From assembly GCA_033964015.1 (NCBI GenBank), contig JAWWUD010000093.1:310001-374000 (forward strand): a DNA stretch of 64,000 nt, in the 5' to 3' direction. Origin of the DNA: Scolanthus callimorphus. Taxonomy: Eukaryota > Cnidaria > Anthozoa > Actiniaria > Edwardsiidae. Below the pieces are notes generated by a model. The model had not been told where the DNA came from and did no database searches. It saw only the letters and a list, made by a program, of their open reading frames with translations. The translations under genes were made by a program, and so were the position numbers. Of the stretch, positions 1-14,000 are shown piece by piece; position 1 is the stretch's first letter, and each line of letters opens with the position of its first letter.

Positions 1-165
1 CAAAAGACCCCCTGGGGAGGCTGAGTCACATGACCACTGTTTTAGGACATGGGAACGAGGTTTGCCCTTTGTTTCGAAGCGGCCATCCTCCAGGGTCTTT
101 TCTCCCGAGTCAACCGCCATTTTGAAAAACGACCGAAAAGATCCTGGGGACGAGGTTGCCGAGTA
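1..165. mobile_element. MITE fragment, CCCAGGGTCTT family
   Basis: This stretch matches the right half of the element at 19189-20332. Shared parts are the GAGTCACATGACCACTG segment, the TTTGTTTCGAA segment, and the conserved end made of CCGCCATTTTGAAAAACGACC followed by a CCTGGG-ACGAGGTT tail. It is cut by the window edge, so its left terminus is not visible. No coding capacity is seen. The match to a second copy in the window is direct; calling it a MITE is inferred from the better preserved copy. Confidence 0.65.
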
Positions 166-2950
166 GCCCGCAGGGGATGTCTGGACCGGAAGATCATCTA
201 ACTAACCACAGGGAGTCCGCCAGGGCGCCAAGGACGTCCCTATTTCAATCCATTGCGCACGCTCTACAGTAAACTGTTTACAATTCCAAACACTTACATC
301 CTAAGCTTTTGTACTTCAGTTATACGTCTCTGTCAAACTGTAAAGGTCAGCGCAAATAACAGGGAGGACTTATAGACGCCCTCTGATCTGACTTGACTGA
401 TATGCTGCGTGGGTTTTTGTCTCGAGGGAAACAGGCGGGATTTAGAAAACTGCATACGGAATCCAATAATGGAATTTTAAAAACCACACAACCCTTTCAG
501 TGCGGTAATGACTAGTGTAATCACCACGGCGTTGGTTAAACAGATTGTTATGAAATATACCATCAATTACACCCCTAATTAGATTAACAAATCAAGTCAG
601 AATTTTCACGTAAACTGGCACACGCAAGCTATTTTATGCACGAAAGCTTGACAGAATTTGTTGAAGTATGACAAGCAGTGAAAGCAAAATTCTCAGAGTT
701 GACAAGTTTCGACAAGGTATTCTTGGCATTTAAGTAGATGCCGTGGAAAATAAATAAAGGTTGGACCAGGCGATGATTCTTAGGGATTACAAATTTGGAC
801 TGGAAAACGGGAAGTGATTGGCGAAAATGTGTTCCTAATTCACTTAACAAGCTTTTGATCCCGGAACAATGTGGTAACGATCTTATTGACCGCCGTGAAT
901 GATTTTATTACCTCAATTAAAACTAGAAAAAGGAAAATAACTTCACTAAACAATACTAGTCCAAGTACAAACACAGCAAAGGGCAGACGGAATTTGCGTT
1001 TCGACCACCGCTGAAAACAACGGAAGCAGAAATGAACTGTTTGACCTTAGAGTCTTACTCTTGAATATGCCCCTGCTCGCTTAGCAGAAAGCGTTCCGGT
1101 TTCAGTTTCAGTCACAGCAATTTTTCATTCCATTCGTTAAGAGCTGCTTCGAGATGAGTTTGCCATGAAAATACCATACTACGGGGAGCCGTGACACAGG
1201 ATAACTCCAACCGCAGAGCGCAGTTATTTCGGGAACGCTTGTAAGTATTTAGGTGTGGACCACGGGGAACTATCGTATATCTAATGAGCTTTTGATACAA
1301 AATCTTCTGAAGTCTTGTTGCGCGCGATTATTATTAGTTCACATGCAGAGTCGAGCGACGTTTTGTATGCCCTAAGTCGTCAACGAGAAATCTTCACACA
1401 AAATTTATTTTGAGCTAAATTCACTTTTAATCACGGGTTTTGGACTATCTACGCTTCGATGTTCTTCTTTGCAGGTAAGAATTACATGTTTTTGAGTAGA
1501 AACAATACTGCATTATAGATGGCAGTTCCCCACGCGATTTTTCACTGCTGCATAAGATTATCGTTGAAATGTTCGCAGCACATATCACTTCTCGATGCAC
1601 TGAACTTTCGCCTTCACTCACTCAACATATTACAGTAGACGTAGAAATGCATATCACTTTCGTGTTTCGAGGTATATCACACTTTGTAGAGATGAAAGCG
1701 TGATCAGAATTGAAATAAGCGTAAAATTACTTAGTTTAACAGACATGTGCGATTATCGGAAATCTTTGCACGCAAAATTATTTTGCCGCGGTTTTTGAGG
1801 GTAAAACACCTTGGTCAGAGTAATTGTACAAATGCCTTCAAGAAGCCGCCTTTTGTAAGAGTTGCGTTCTCCCCGTTGTGAATTTTCATGATTTTTTGTT
1901 CATGCGAAAGAAGGATTTTCAGGTAAGTCGGCGAAAATGCAAACTGAACCGATCGAACATGTCACTTCACTTGAGACGCACGACGTTTGTAGGCTAATCC
2001 CTTCAAACTACTCCACCACTTATTGACTATACCATTATTTAGTGTATTTGCCTTTTATTCTTCATCCAAAACGCCAATTCTCTCACTGTTATTCTTGTTT
2101 TGAAAACACTGCAGTATTTATAGAACGACACTTGTTTGGAAACGAAAACATAAGACGGGATGCTTTGACGGGTGCGTTATATTTGATAAACACGTTTCTC
2201 GAAAGAACAAGACTTGTCTGTTAAAAACGCCCTGGGAGTAATTTGACAGAAGATACCTAGACTCACCTTCACAGCATGATGCCGGGAAATGTTTTCGATT
2301 CAAAATTCATAAAAAAACGAGTTGTTATTGCCGAATTCTGTAGTGTCACATAACTAGCGAAGTCACTGTTTTGTTTCGACGAATGATTCCGTTTTTGTGG
2401 TGGAGGTAATTGCGCATTTTTCACATTTTGTATTCTTTACTATACTTATCTTGACCAACCTCTGATAAAACTAAGTGTACGAGATTGTGACAAATTAGCT
2501 TATCCATGATCATATTTTGATACTGAAAGGGCAAAGGCTAGAAAATTGTTTTCTTTCCAAAGAGATTTTTGATTAAATAATAAACGTTTTTGCCAACATC
2601 AAGAGATATGGAATACGAGACGCGCTAGTGAATGACAAAATAATAATTTCTGCACGTGATTTTCCAAAACCCAGATATCTGTTTCTCTATATTAAGGACA
2701 CGAAAATATCTTATAACTTAAATGAACACATTTCAAATTGACTTAAAATATCGCCTCTTTATCCAGAAAAGCTAATAGACATATTTCATGGCGTCTAATG
2801 AATAATAATAACGCCTTCCTTTATTTATAACCACAACTAATAGCCTAGAGCAGGCTTAAGTTTTTCTCTATTAACTTGCTGACCTTTTTGAAGGTTTTTT
2901 TGAAATGTCTTATAGTGTTTGCTATTTGAAGAACTACAAAACTTTCTCAT
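166..2950. other. No gene recognised
   Basis: This AT-rich stretch contains only short frames on both strands. None has family motifs, convincing splice sites or composition unlike its surroundings. No tRNA, tandem array or clear inverted repeat was found. A first exon or untranslated region of a gene lying to the left cannot be excluded. Confidence 0.5.
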
Positions 2951-2954
2951 TCAG

Positions 2955-3110
2955 TCAGCCAATCAGGACAAGGCTTGTCCTCTTCCAACCAAGAGCAGTC
3001 GACTGGCTTTTCGTCGGGACGCCGAAAACGTCGGGACACCGGGAGCCAGAGGCGACGGCATTTAGTAAACGCATTGGCGAAACAGGACAAGAACCAGACT
3101 GGCTTCCGTA
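2955..3110. mobile_element. Degenerate MITE related to 8985-9130
   Basis: Both ends resemble the inverted-repeat element at 8985-9130: an AGCCAATCAG start, GCAGTCG-CTGGCTT and CGTCG-GACG blocks, then an AACAGGACAAGAACCAG block leading to another TGGCTT. The middle is diverged and the inverted repeat is imperfect. Two overlapping short frames here have no family features and are treated as chance. Confidence 0.4.
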
Positions 3111-4035
3111 TTTTAGATGGTTTGACTAGCGGAACAGAAAAAAAAAGCAGAATCCCAAAACCGGGCCCAAAACCAGTAGCAACAAACTTGGCTGAAAAAA
3201 AATGGGAGATTAATTGCCTTAGTTTGGGTCTTTGCCATATGGAATCTAGCTGATTATTTGATGGCTGTGTGTTTGTAGCCTGCGTACAGGCGGTTCAAGA
3301 CTTCTTAGGTAATAAACAGAGAAAAGACCCGCTCTATTGTCAAAACAAAGGCTTGCAAACAAAACATTGGTTACACACATCAGTTCGTGGTCAGCGAGGT
3401 AGTATGCACTACTCTGTTGCCATTGCCAACGCCTGACGAAGGGTATCTGACACGCCCAGTACGTTTGTTGACTCTTAAGTAAAACTTTGTCGTCAGATTT
3501 TATTTTCAGAAACCTGTTGTTTTAGATTAGTACGGCGCGACGTTTCCATCTGTGTATGGTATCACGTATTTTGCGGCAATGACGCGTTTAATTTCGGTTA
3601 ATTGTGAGCGAAAGAGTGCGAATTGTTCCGCCAGGAAGATTCTCTCCTGATTTGGCAAGTCTCCGAAATCGTTTCTGTTAAGAAAGGAAATACTAAAGGA
3701 TAGAGCAGAGGAAACTTTCGGGATTTCCGTGTTTACTAGCGAAAAGTTACGTCATTTGACAGAGGATTAGCCACACTAAAAACATGTTATACAACTTCCG
3801 TCATGCAAGGGTACTCTTACGCGCTGCAACGCAAAACTGCAATTTTCACGTTTCTTACTACGCCAACTATCAAACCGCGGTTTGGTTTCCGTATTTCACG
3901 CAGGCTGTTGTGGGTTTTTGAACTAATAATTGAAGAGCTACTAGGCTTCAAAACTCCCGGTAATTTTTTTTTCCCCGGTAAATGCAAAAATTCATGGGCC
4001 TCTCAACGGAAATGTCAAGTGAGCAGAATTATAAA

Positions 4036-4213
4036 AATGGCAGTATTACTCACAGGGAATTTCCCATCCATGGGAAAAAAGAAAGGGAAGTGTTCGAATT
4101 TCCCAAGGCTATCCTTGTGAATTCCGAACACTTCCCATGCGTGTGCCTTGGGAAATTCAGCTTTTCCCATGGATGGGTTTCTGCAGAAATTCCCTGTAAC
4201 TACTGGGCTTCTC
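4036..4213. mobile_element. Palindromic MITE
   Basis: The two halves are near-perfect reverse complements over about 170 bases. ACAGGGAATTTC near 4050 pairs with GAAATTCCCTGT near 4190. CCATCCATGGGAAAA pairs with TTTTCCCATGGATGG, and the central GGGAAGTGTTCG pairs with CGAACACTTCCC. It would fold into one long hairpin. The only frames are shadows of the palindrome. Family and target-site duplication are not resolved. Confidence 0.65.
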
Positions 4214-5335
4214 AGGCTAGTCCGGAAGCATTTACTGACGTGCAGTACGTCATGCGGCCTTGTATAAACTCAAAACAACTTCCCGTTTTCGTACAATAAT
4301 ATATACCACGTATTCTATCAGATAAGCTTATTTTGGTTACTTCCACACTTCTGCGTCGGTCCTCTTTTCGGATAAGACTTTGAAGAATTGTCCTGAATGG
4401 ATTAGTTTGATCAAGGGTCCAGTGACTACTTTTTATTCAGTGGTAAGTCTACCCTTTGTATTTGAGTATCTATCTAAGAATATCAACCATTTTGTATCAT
4501 TCCGGTTGTTAGAAAGGTTATGGCTTTAACTAAACAGAAGAATGAGTGTTGAGCTAAGATCCTTTGTCGAGCAATGGACGATTCCAACTGTAAAGCGCGC
4601 CTCATCCTCGCGCGCCAGGGTCCTCTCACCTCCCCCATGGGAGGAAATGCCTAAGCCGTGTCCCACAACTACCAGAATGCAGCGCGCGCATTTTTGACAG
4701 TTTGGTCGACAAGGTCCCACATCTACCGACATGCAGCGCGCGCGTGCGTTTTAGCTGGAATCGTCCATGCATTTCTTTCACTACTGAAGAAGGTCGGTAC
4801 TGGCTGACCGAAATATCGTGTAAATGAAAATTATAAGCTGTTAATCAACCATTCAAGTTTTTATTATTTCTTACATTATCTACTGGTTGATAGGTCCTTT
4901 ATTGGATCCAGCTTCAGTTTTACTTGTAAGCGGTCCTGCAAATACTTCAAAGTTTTTCCAAGAGTCCATTACGAAGTGACGATCTTTCACAAAGACTGTC
5001 TACCAACACTGTAGATTGCGGTGGTGTGCTATTCTAATTTAGCATCAAAAGTTTTTGTTCTTTAAAATAATTCATCAAGCTTCAACAAAGAAAATCATAA
5101 GCTTAAAGGAGGTTTGGATAACTGATCTTAATTTGCATCGAAGTTATAGATTTTATTCCTTCATTTTCTCGACATTAAATTATCCGTTTGAGAAGCTTCG
5201 AACACGAGAACGCGGAGTTTTGCCTCGTTATTTTTTAAACACACTTCTCGGTGTTTAAAAATCCTGATAAAACAAGCTGTCATGCATATCATTGATATTT
5301 TCACGTTTTGAAGCGCTAATTAAAGTATATTAGAA
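4214..5335. other. Non-coding stretch with GC-rich direct repeat
   Basis: No gene is recognised. Around 4661-4690 and 4709-4743 there are two similar direct copies containing TCCCACA-CTACC and ATGCAGCGCGCGC, set in an otherwise AT-rich background. The segment after about 4785 (CTGACCGAAATATCG) looks like dispersed repeat sequence, but no second copy was found in the window. Confidence 0.4.
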
Positions 5336-5645
5336 AATAACACCTATGTTGTATTGTGAATGTGCGCATTCTGATTGGTTAAAAAGCGTGTTTGTAAGAG
5401 ACCTGAGAAACACGATTGTCACGCAACGCTGTCGCGCGTGTGTAATTATTTTCTAAAAGCAATAAAAATACTTTCTGCGTGCTCTCTGGTTTCTTACAAA
5501 CACTCGGGGAATGTTGGTCGAACTGATAAAACTTGAAAGACACTCGCCTTTGGCTCGTGTCTTTCAAGTTTTGATCAGTTCTCCCAACATCCCCCTCGTG
5601 TTTGTAAGAAAGCAGAGAGCACGCGGAAAGTACTTTTATTGCTTA
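5336..5645. mobile_element. Foldback MITE, copy 1
   Basis: The core is an inverted repeat. AATACTTTCTGCGTGCTCTC with TTTCTTACAAACACTCG (5467-5508) pairs with the reverse-complement block at 5595-5640, and ACTTGAAAGACACTCG pairs with CGTGTCTTTCAAGTT. A second copy at 27826-28048 starts with the same TGTTGTATTGTGAATGTGCG sequence and ends in the same TACTTTTATTGCTTA, which defines the unit. Confidence 0.7.
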
Positions 5646-5788
5646 AGTATAAACATGTGGCGAAGTTTCCAAATGCATTGGAAATAAACAAAAAAAGGCT
5701 ACAACCCTGCCCCGACGTTAGCAAAATTATGGCAGCTACGCCACTGAAATAGCAATATAATTGAAGCAAGCCCGGCCACTGGATAGGG

Positions 5789-6065
5789 GAGTTTGATTTT
5801 TGAGTCACATCAGGGGCGTCGCTACCAATACGCAAAGCACGCAACTGCGTACTAAAAGTTTCACTTTGTTATACTTTTTCTGACGTTTTTCTGATGATGA
5901 TTTTTGAGTCACATCAGGGGCGTAGCTACTAATACGCAAAGCACGCAACTGCGTACTAAAACTTTCACTTTGTTATACTTTTTCTGACGTTTATTCTGAT
6001 TATGGTGTCTATCGCCAGACTAATCTCTTGCGTACCTTACAAAAAAGCTCAAGCTACGCCCCTAC
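5789..6065. repeat. Tandem 110 bp duplication with CAGGGGCGTAGC ends
   Basis: A block beginning GATTTTTGAGTCACATCAGG is present twice in direct orientation, near 5789-5895 and 5900-6003, differing at few positions. The CAGGGGCG start and the AGCTACGCCCCT end near 6064 match the termini of the TIR element at 7239-7545. This looks like an internally duplicated copy of that family. Confidence 0.55.
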
Positions 6066-7235
6066 ACATGAACGTCCGGGTTATAGAGGGACTTGAGAAG
6101 GACTGTTTATTAAACTAGTTACAAGCGACAGATTTCGACAACCTGTGCTGGGGTCACCTTTAGCGGATACGTGAATAGACGACCTGTGAACCAGGTTGTC
6201 GAAAACGGTTATCCATTCCACAAAAAAAAACAGCGGCCTTCTCAGGACCCAAGTAGTACCTTTCTCGGTCGACTATACCACTACCATGGTTTTTGCCCTA
6301 GAGTTTCTCATCTTTGAGGGTCCATTTTGTGTTTCGGCTTTTTTCTTTACCCTACCGAAGCATTTGAGCCGCTATAGCCGTTATGCAAAGCCGAGCTAGT
6401 TGAAATTACACGTTAAGAAAACAAACCCGAATTGGAATTACCTTTTGGTATTAGGAAGCAAATAACTGATACACTAGTGCATTAACCTGGCGCGGGAAGA
6501 GGAATTAATACACCGCCAAAACTGCATGGAGAGGTCAGTAAAAATTAATCGGGGAGCAGACAACGAGCAGCCACGAGGCACCTTGAGTGATATTTTCCCA
6601 GAGGAAACTCAGAGGTACTCCCTCTTATATGGTATACGGGTATGTGCCGCTATATAGGGTATGGTTTTTGGTCTCCTGAGGTCTGCGGTACAGGTTATCG
6701 TTTTTCGCTTGTTAGGTCTCTGATAGGGTATGTATTTCAGTATGGCTACACTACAGACAAATTTCGTTAAAAGTTGTGCCGCATTTAGTGACAAAAGACT
6801 AATAATAATCTAAATAATCTGGAATCCCTCCCCTCCCCAGTCAGGTGCACAAAGCGGATCTGTTCTGCAAAATATCTGTTCTGCAACCGCTTCCCTAGCG
6901 GAGGGAGGGGGGGGGGGGGGTACTCCATTGACTTTTGGGTAGGGGTGTGTCGCCGAGGTCTCCAAAACCTGTCCCTGTCAGAGACAAAAAATCCTGGTTT
7001 TTATACCCTACCGTAGACCCACAGTTATTGTATACCATTGCATACCACACACAGACCTAAAGTTAGTCATCAGGGTGGCTCTCCAGTTAGTGATCACAAT
7101 TCCGCACAAGAAATGAGTTCAGATTCTGTCATTTATTGGCACCTTAGCGTACATTTGTTTAAGCATTAAACAGAAGCAAAAAAACAAGAGTTAACTCTCA
7201 AATCGTTATCAACGTAAAGATATGCTGCTTCTCGC
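6066..7235. other. No gene recognised
   Basis: Mixed unique and low-complexity sequence, including a G-run at 6904-6920. A hairpin is present around 6136-6205, with CGACAACCTG near its start and CAGGTTGTCG near its end. No coding or RNA gene is supported. Confidence 0.45.
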
Positions 7236-7238
7236 CTA

Positions 7239-7545
7239 CAGGGGCGTAGCCAGCACTTATGAGAGGGGGGGTTCCAAAATTCAAAAAATAAAAAACTCCA
7301 ATAGATCGGACGTGTTTTTTGCGTTCTCGCCACAGGAAACCCAGCCAAAAATATTGATCTCGGGGATAAACTAGCGTTTATCCCCGAGAAATTTGCTACA
7401 TTTTATTGGAGCTTTTATTTGTTGTCTATCAAATATTTACAATATTAGTAGTAACTCGGTCCAGAACAGAGGCGAGGGGGGTTCCGCTGCGGGAGAGGGG
7501 GGTTCCGGAACCCTGGAACCCCCCCCCCCCCTGGCTACGCCCCTG
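7239..7545. mobile_element. 307 bp TIR element with CTA target duplication
   Basis: Termini are CAGGGGCGTAGCCAG and CTGGCTACGCCCCTG, a perfect 15 bp inverted repeat. The triplet CTA flanks both sides (7236-7238 and 7546-7548). A 3 bp target duplication fits PIF/Harbinger-type non-autonomous elements; the superfamily is inferred from that alone. The interior has G- and C-runs and no coding capacity. Confidence 0.65.
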
Positions 7546-8078
7546 CTACTCTCCTATCTGTTACCTCGTCTCGTTCGCGCGCCCGTCGCACATAAGGCCT
7601 GATTTTTCTTTACTTATTCTTACGTTCATAAGCGCTTTTCTCTTATAACTGACTGTATTTATTGTTATTCAACAATTAGGATAATATTCTTTTCATAGAA
7701 AATCACTCATTTGTAAAACCTCATGGACCGAAAAACTATTGAAACAAAAGCATGGTCTTTCCATGGCAAGGTTTAGCATAAGCATGATAATTAATGTCGA
7801 TTTGCAAAGAAACAACAATTATGAAAGCAACCACCGGCTAGGCTTGGCAAAAAGACAGTCCCCAGATTTGTGCTCAGCTCGAGAATTACGCCTCCTGTGA
7901 TTTTCGACTCTGGAAACTCTCGGGAGCTCGTGTCGTTTTGGCAGAAGTCCATATAAGTTAGATTTTCTACCTTTACGGAGTATGTCGCAGAGCTTATCAG
8001 AGCACAGCAAGTTCGACCTGTATTAATACCAAGGAATACAAATTTAAATTACAAGTTCTAAAAACCAAATAGCAAATC

Positions 8079-11000
8079 ATGGCCAGTAAGCAAGAACTGC
8101 CCGAAGTTAAAGTAGAACTTATACAGAAACCTGTGAATCAAAAAGGTCAGTATAATGCCTACAATTTCAAACGGTTTGTCTAATAAATTTTACCCACTGA
8201 CAAACACAACAGTGTACTACCGATTTCAACGAAGAGCATGTTTTAGGAAGCTTTTGGAAATAACCGAAGTATTTCTCAAAATTTCTTATTTCAATCTCGT
8301 TGCGATGATACTTGTCCTAGATGTAAAAAAAATACGAAGAATGCTTTGCCCACAAAACAAAGCCTCAGTTAAGATTTACATCATAGACGTCAACCCCAGG
8401 ACTCCAAAAATCTGGAGACCGCCTTGATATGGCGAAATTTCATTAAAGGCCCCATGAAATCCTCCTGGGAGAAATACAGTAAATGTATATGGCAGTCGTC
8501 TTGAATTTTTCCAGGGAGGCGAAGCGAAAAATCTTGAAACTACCGGCAAAACCGCGAGAGTTAACCCTCTCTTTTGCTCTTTAGCACTAGCGATACAGTA
8601 ATTCTATCAGCAGTGTTTAGGTTCGTGAAGGATGCTTTGCCAAGTGGCGGCCGTGTCAAATGATTTTGATATGCTTGCGACTATATTAAATGTTCTCATG
8701 CGTGCACTATACATTACTGCAATATGTTGCATCACTCTGTCTCTGCAAAATGCCTCAAGCTAAGAATTCTTGACACAGATCACAGTGTAAGCGCCTTCCG
8801 GGAAGGGATCAATGATTCTGTTAAAAACCTCCATGGAAAGATCCCTTCCCATCCTTTACGTTTAGGAAGAAATCTTTACACCTGGCTTTTCTTATATTTA
8901 TTCGTCAATGTAGAAGGCAATTAAACTTGAAAAAGATGGCCAGAACGCCGCGTTTTAAAAATTGGCTTTGCCGTTCCGCCAGTCAAATCTTATGAGCCAA
9001 TCAGATTCTTGCTCTGTTTCGCCTAGTGCAGTCGCCTGGCTTCCCGTCGCGACGTTGTCTAGTTTAAGTTCAGAGGGAAGCCAGTTGACTGCACTAGGCA
9101 AAACAGGGCAAGAGTTACGTTGGCTCAGATATAGTCCAAAATCAAACCATAATTTGATTTTGAAAACGTGGGTCGCGATGCAACGGATTTAACTGTTAAT
9201 TCCTTATCTCCACTGGGTTTAACTGTAATGCGAAATGTAAGCCTAGGATTAAGGTTTCATTAGGGACGTGTCATTATTTACCCGGGGGGGGGGGGAGGGC
9301 TCCCATTTTTTTCAAATAAGGCTAAAAAAAATAGGACCCTCCCTTGAACATAACAAAAAAAATGTGACCCTCCCCCAGTCGTAGGTAAAAAAAATTTGGA
9401 CCCTCCCCCATGCAATTTATTTCTGAAAAACCTGTTAGATAGACTATTGTCCAAGTGACTTCTGTCATGGCACCAGTCAATTGACATCACGGCCCCCGAT
9501 TTAACATTCACTAAGTGTTAAATGTTACTATTTTCCCGGTCACCAGGGACATGGTCGTTGTTAAAGCTCCAGGCCCCGGGGACACTTTTGCAACATGGCG
9601 AAACGCGCCTTTATCTTGATAAACGCATTTCATCAAGCCTCCAGAGAAAATATAACATTTTATTTTCTGCGTGTAGTAAAAAAGCCTGTTGGTTTTATTC
9701 TTCACGCGCTACAAATTATTATTATTCATGTGCGTGAAGCGCAGCACAAAAACGATTTTTTTTGCTGCTTTTAACGTCGAACTCACTTCTTTCGAACATA
9801 TTGACTGCCAACCAGGCGTATCACTGGAGGGCTTTTGGGGTTTTTCATTTGTCCTTGCCAAGATACACATGCTTGTAACGACATTCGTACGCATCCATTT
9901 AAGCGCCACAAGCGTATTGTTTTCTTTGGGCAAATTCTCTAAGACTAGATTAGATGGCATTCCTTATGCGCGCGAAGCGCGCCGAAATTTTCAACATAAT
10001 GAGTAAAATAAAACTAGAAAATGATATAGAACTCGTTGCTGGAATCTCTCTTCAAGGCTTCAGGTTTCGAGAGATCCTCCCCTTTCACTCGCCCAAAAAT
10101 AAAGTGATCCCTCCCAAAATCCTCCGACCTCGGTTTCGCACGATAATCGAACTTCTGGTTCAGCGTTAATATTCCCCGTTAATGCCCCGCTTAATATCCC
10201 CGCTATAGAAGGTCCGAGTTAAATTCCCTGCCCTTCCGTAGATTAATGTGTTAAATCCCCGGCCTGACCGCGTTACTTTCCCGCCCTGTCCCGGGGGTGG
10301 GGGCCGGGGTGTCAATTGACTGGTGCATAAGGAACCGCGGTTATTATTAATCGCCTCGATTATTTACGTGAGAATGTTTGGTAATACACGGGTAAAATGC
10401 AGTGATCCTCCCTCCCTGTACAATGATTAACATAATTCCACATCTTCCGTCCCCTGTTTGACCTAGTACTGTAGACATTTTACAGAAAAACGGGCTCGCC
10501 CCAAATTTTGATAAACGTTTGTTTGTTTGTTCATCGTTTTTTTGTTTGTTCATCGCATTTCATCAAAACTAAACAAAAGACAAATTATACCAAAGACAAA
10601 TCAAGCCTCAGAGAAAGGGTAGATGAACATGTTTTGTGTACGGTATAATAAACAAAGCCTGTCAGGAGCCCAGGAAGTACACTACCTCAATTATATAGGT
10701 TAGGTTATATTATTCATGCGCACAACTGCGCTCCGCAAATGACGAAGTTATTAATATTCATGTGCGCGAAGCGCGGCCCAACGGACGAATTTCTATGCTT
10801 GTAACGTCGAAACCTCACGCTTACCTAAGGGGTCTTCTTTCAAACATATAGTGGCATGCCCTCCAGGCCTATCATTTGCAGGGAAATTTTGGGAGAGTTT
10901 GATTTTCCTCGTCAAGATACTTGTTCTTGTCAACGGTAGTGTCCTCATTGCTCAAAGAGTATATTAGATGTCATTGTTTATGCGTGTGAAGCGCGTCGAA

Positions 11001-14000
11001 ATTTTTATGGAGAAGTTGCTGAAATAACCACTATCGCTATTTGTTTTACCCTTTCATCGTCCAAATGTTGCTGAAAAAATTATGACCCTCCCCCAAACAG
11101 GAGTGAAAAAAATTTGGACCCTCCCTTTAGACACGCGAAAAAAATTAGGACCCTCCCCACAAAAATAGGAGCCCTCCCCCCGCTAAATAATGACACGTCC
11201 CTTAATGCGGATCTTTCTTAATCTTTCTTTATATTAAAACTGCTTTGTAGTTCTTACTTTCTTGTTTCCTCTCGCCATAGGAAATGTAAAAGCCATAAAA
11301 TTGAAGAAGATCAAGCCGGAAACAGCTTCCACTGACACCGCTGACCATCAAGCAATGCCAAACAACATCGGCCTCGCATTATCCGGCGGTGGCGTGCGGT
11401 CAGCGGCTTTCACCTCAGGCGTTCTGCGCCGTCTCCTACAAAAATCGATACCGATAGACTACGTGAGTTGCGTATCGGGAGGTAACTTCACTGCTGCAGC
11501 TTTTCTGGACTGGAAGTATCGCCATGGCAACGAAAACAAGCATGAATGGCATCACCATTTCTTTGAGCACATGCGCAATCGAATTGGATACTTCTGCAAC
11601 TGGACCAATCCCCTCAAGGGCATCTTAGATTGCATAATCGTCCTGCTACTCCTGATATTCGTCAATCTAATGATCCCTGTATTACTCTGGGGTTCCTTGT
11701 CTATCCCAGTCGCTTACGTCATCGACCTCATATTTGGCGGCATTCTACGCATTGGATTCAACTGCGTTGATGACGTCATCGACGGCGGTACCATATCAAA
11801 CAGCAATAACAACAGCATCGCAAAATGCGGGACAGAATTCGACTCGCACAACTACGAGTCCAACAAAGCCGCCTTTTGCTTCGTATTCTTCGCAGGAGCA
11901 TTCCTCATTTGTTATCTCACCAAGAAAGTTAGCTCTCGATTATACAGCGTCGTCCGATTTGTTCAAATTACAGCGGGTGTCTTCCTCGGGTTGCTGATTC
12001 TCCCGTGGCTTCTACAACAATACACAGATTCACTACCTCTATGGATGAATATACTAATACTAGTTTTTAGTGTTTTCTTCTGGTTTGGTTTTCCACCATT
12101 AAGGGGTATCTCAGCCCTGGCGATTATTTTCTATTTATATGCGTTTGTCATCCGTTGGCGGGTTTATAGGAGTGATTTTCTGGACTTCCATTACTCAGAG
12201 ACAAGGTTCTACACCACTTTGTTAATAGCTGGGACTATTCTGTGGGCTAGTCCATATCTTGGTGTGTTCGCACGCACATCTATATACAACTATCTGAAGT
12301 AAGTAACCATAATAATTGTCTATAAAGCTTGCGCGCAAGAGTTGCGCGTCAGATTGATTAAGCTGTCCCATTAAAAAAAAATCCGTACCCTCACCTAGCC
12401 TGATATTAAGAGGGGGGGGGGGGGGGGGGTGCGATCTTAATTACGGTAGGTCTGTCGGTGGTCTTACCTAATGTTAACGCTGTTGGAGGGGGTTCGGTCT
12501 AATTTTCAGCACGTGTTTCCCATCAACCAATCCCCTCCCGATAATTATTGCACAGTCCCTTGCATTTGACTAACAGCCCTTTTCAGCAACAACAAAATGA
12601 ACCTCGCTTATACCGATTTTGGTGTTAAATTATCTATTATTGTCTGTTTTGAGCAAATACCATGCTCGTCCTCAAACCATAAAGTGCATATCACCCCTGT
12701 GAGGAGAAAACATGCTTGAACAAATAAGAATTACAAAACGTCTGTCTCGACACCTTTTTTGATTCACGAGATCAAAGTTGTATGCAAATTAGGCATGTTT
12801 TGGATGACGTGGCGAGAGGGGTAAACACACTTAAACGACGCACGGTCTTAATAAATGGAATCCCTCTGGGTCCTCCACTTCGTTTTGAATGTTTCTATGG
12901 AGTTTTGCTCGGCTTTGCCTGCTCGACAATAATGGCGCCCCAAACGGTGTTAAGGTCTATGACAGGAGAAATTTCCACGTCGTTTTCGTTGCATCCCGTA
13001 AAATTGAGCATCCTCTCTTTTTGTTTTACAGATGGCGACTACAGTACGCCTTCTACGCACGTGAAAGCGTCGGTCGGTGTGGATGCGAAGGAATCACGTG
13101 CGCAGACTTCTTTCCGGTGATCACTCGCCTGCCTCAATGCTCGCGCTGCAGTAAAAACGACGAAATGAACACACTGAACATGGCAAACCTGCTTGACACG
13201 AGCCCGCATTACATCAGCAACGTAGTGGCTGATTATTGGCGCATGCGTAAAGAAGATCGCGACAAACCGCCAGAGGCAATGATCAGTATTTCGAGCACGG
13301 AGATCGAGATCATCACAGAACAGCCAGGGACGGCGACTAGTGGTGGGTATCCTGTGTGATTCTATAGGGACCGGTCGTCATTTAAGTTGGAGGGGTGGAG
13401 GAAACATCGAGGCCCCACAGTCTATTGCGCGCCAATGGAGCGACTGGGTACGAGTCTGTGTAAACAGAGTCTGAATTTTCTTTCTCAGAAGGTATCCGGT
13501 GCAACCTACATCCCAAGGATATCAAGCTGGCCGATGCCATGACAACCGCTGCCCTTGTGGTTCGGCCACCACGAGGCCAGGATAAGACGTTTGAGCCCTT
13601 CCGTGAGCTGCAGATCATCTTAGGTCTCGCGTTAAGTCACACCATACCTACTGATACCTCCAACAACTACGGCTGTAATTCTGCATTCACAAAGGTAATA
13701 AACTAGAAATACAATAGAACCTCATCTATGAATTGATTTATTCCTTCTATGTATTTTAATAGTTCTACTGGATGATTCAGCTGCTAACCGCTGGTCTTTC
13801 GTTCCAGGTTTTACCATTCATTCTGCAGAGTATCGCGGGTGCGCCCATCATCTTTCTCGCCGTGTTATGGCTATCAGCGTACGAAGACTTCGAGCCGCGC
13901 GAGGTAGAGAAACTCGTCATGATCGTTTTTGCAGCCTATATTCTCCTCTTCGCCGCCATTGCTATGCTACCGACGGGCTCAGAGAAGGGCTGGTTCGGCG

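Noticed and set aside
2905..3253. Two overlapping plus-strand frames of 74 and 92 codons
   Set aside because: They lie over a degenerate MITE and have no domain or splice context.
9689..10006. 105-codon frame in intron 1 of the patatin-like gene
   Set aside because: Inside the 1.9 kb TIR element, no transposase motif, composition like the surrounding non-coding sequence.
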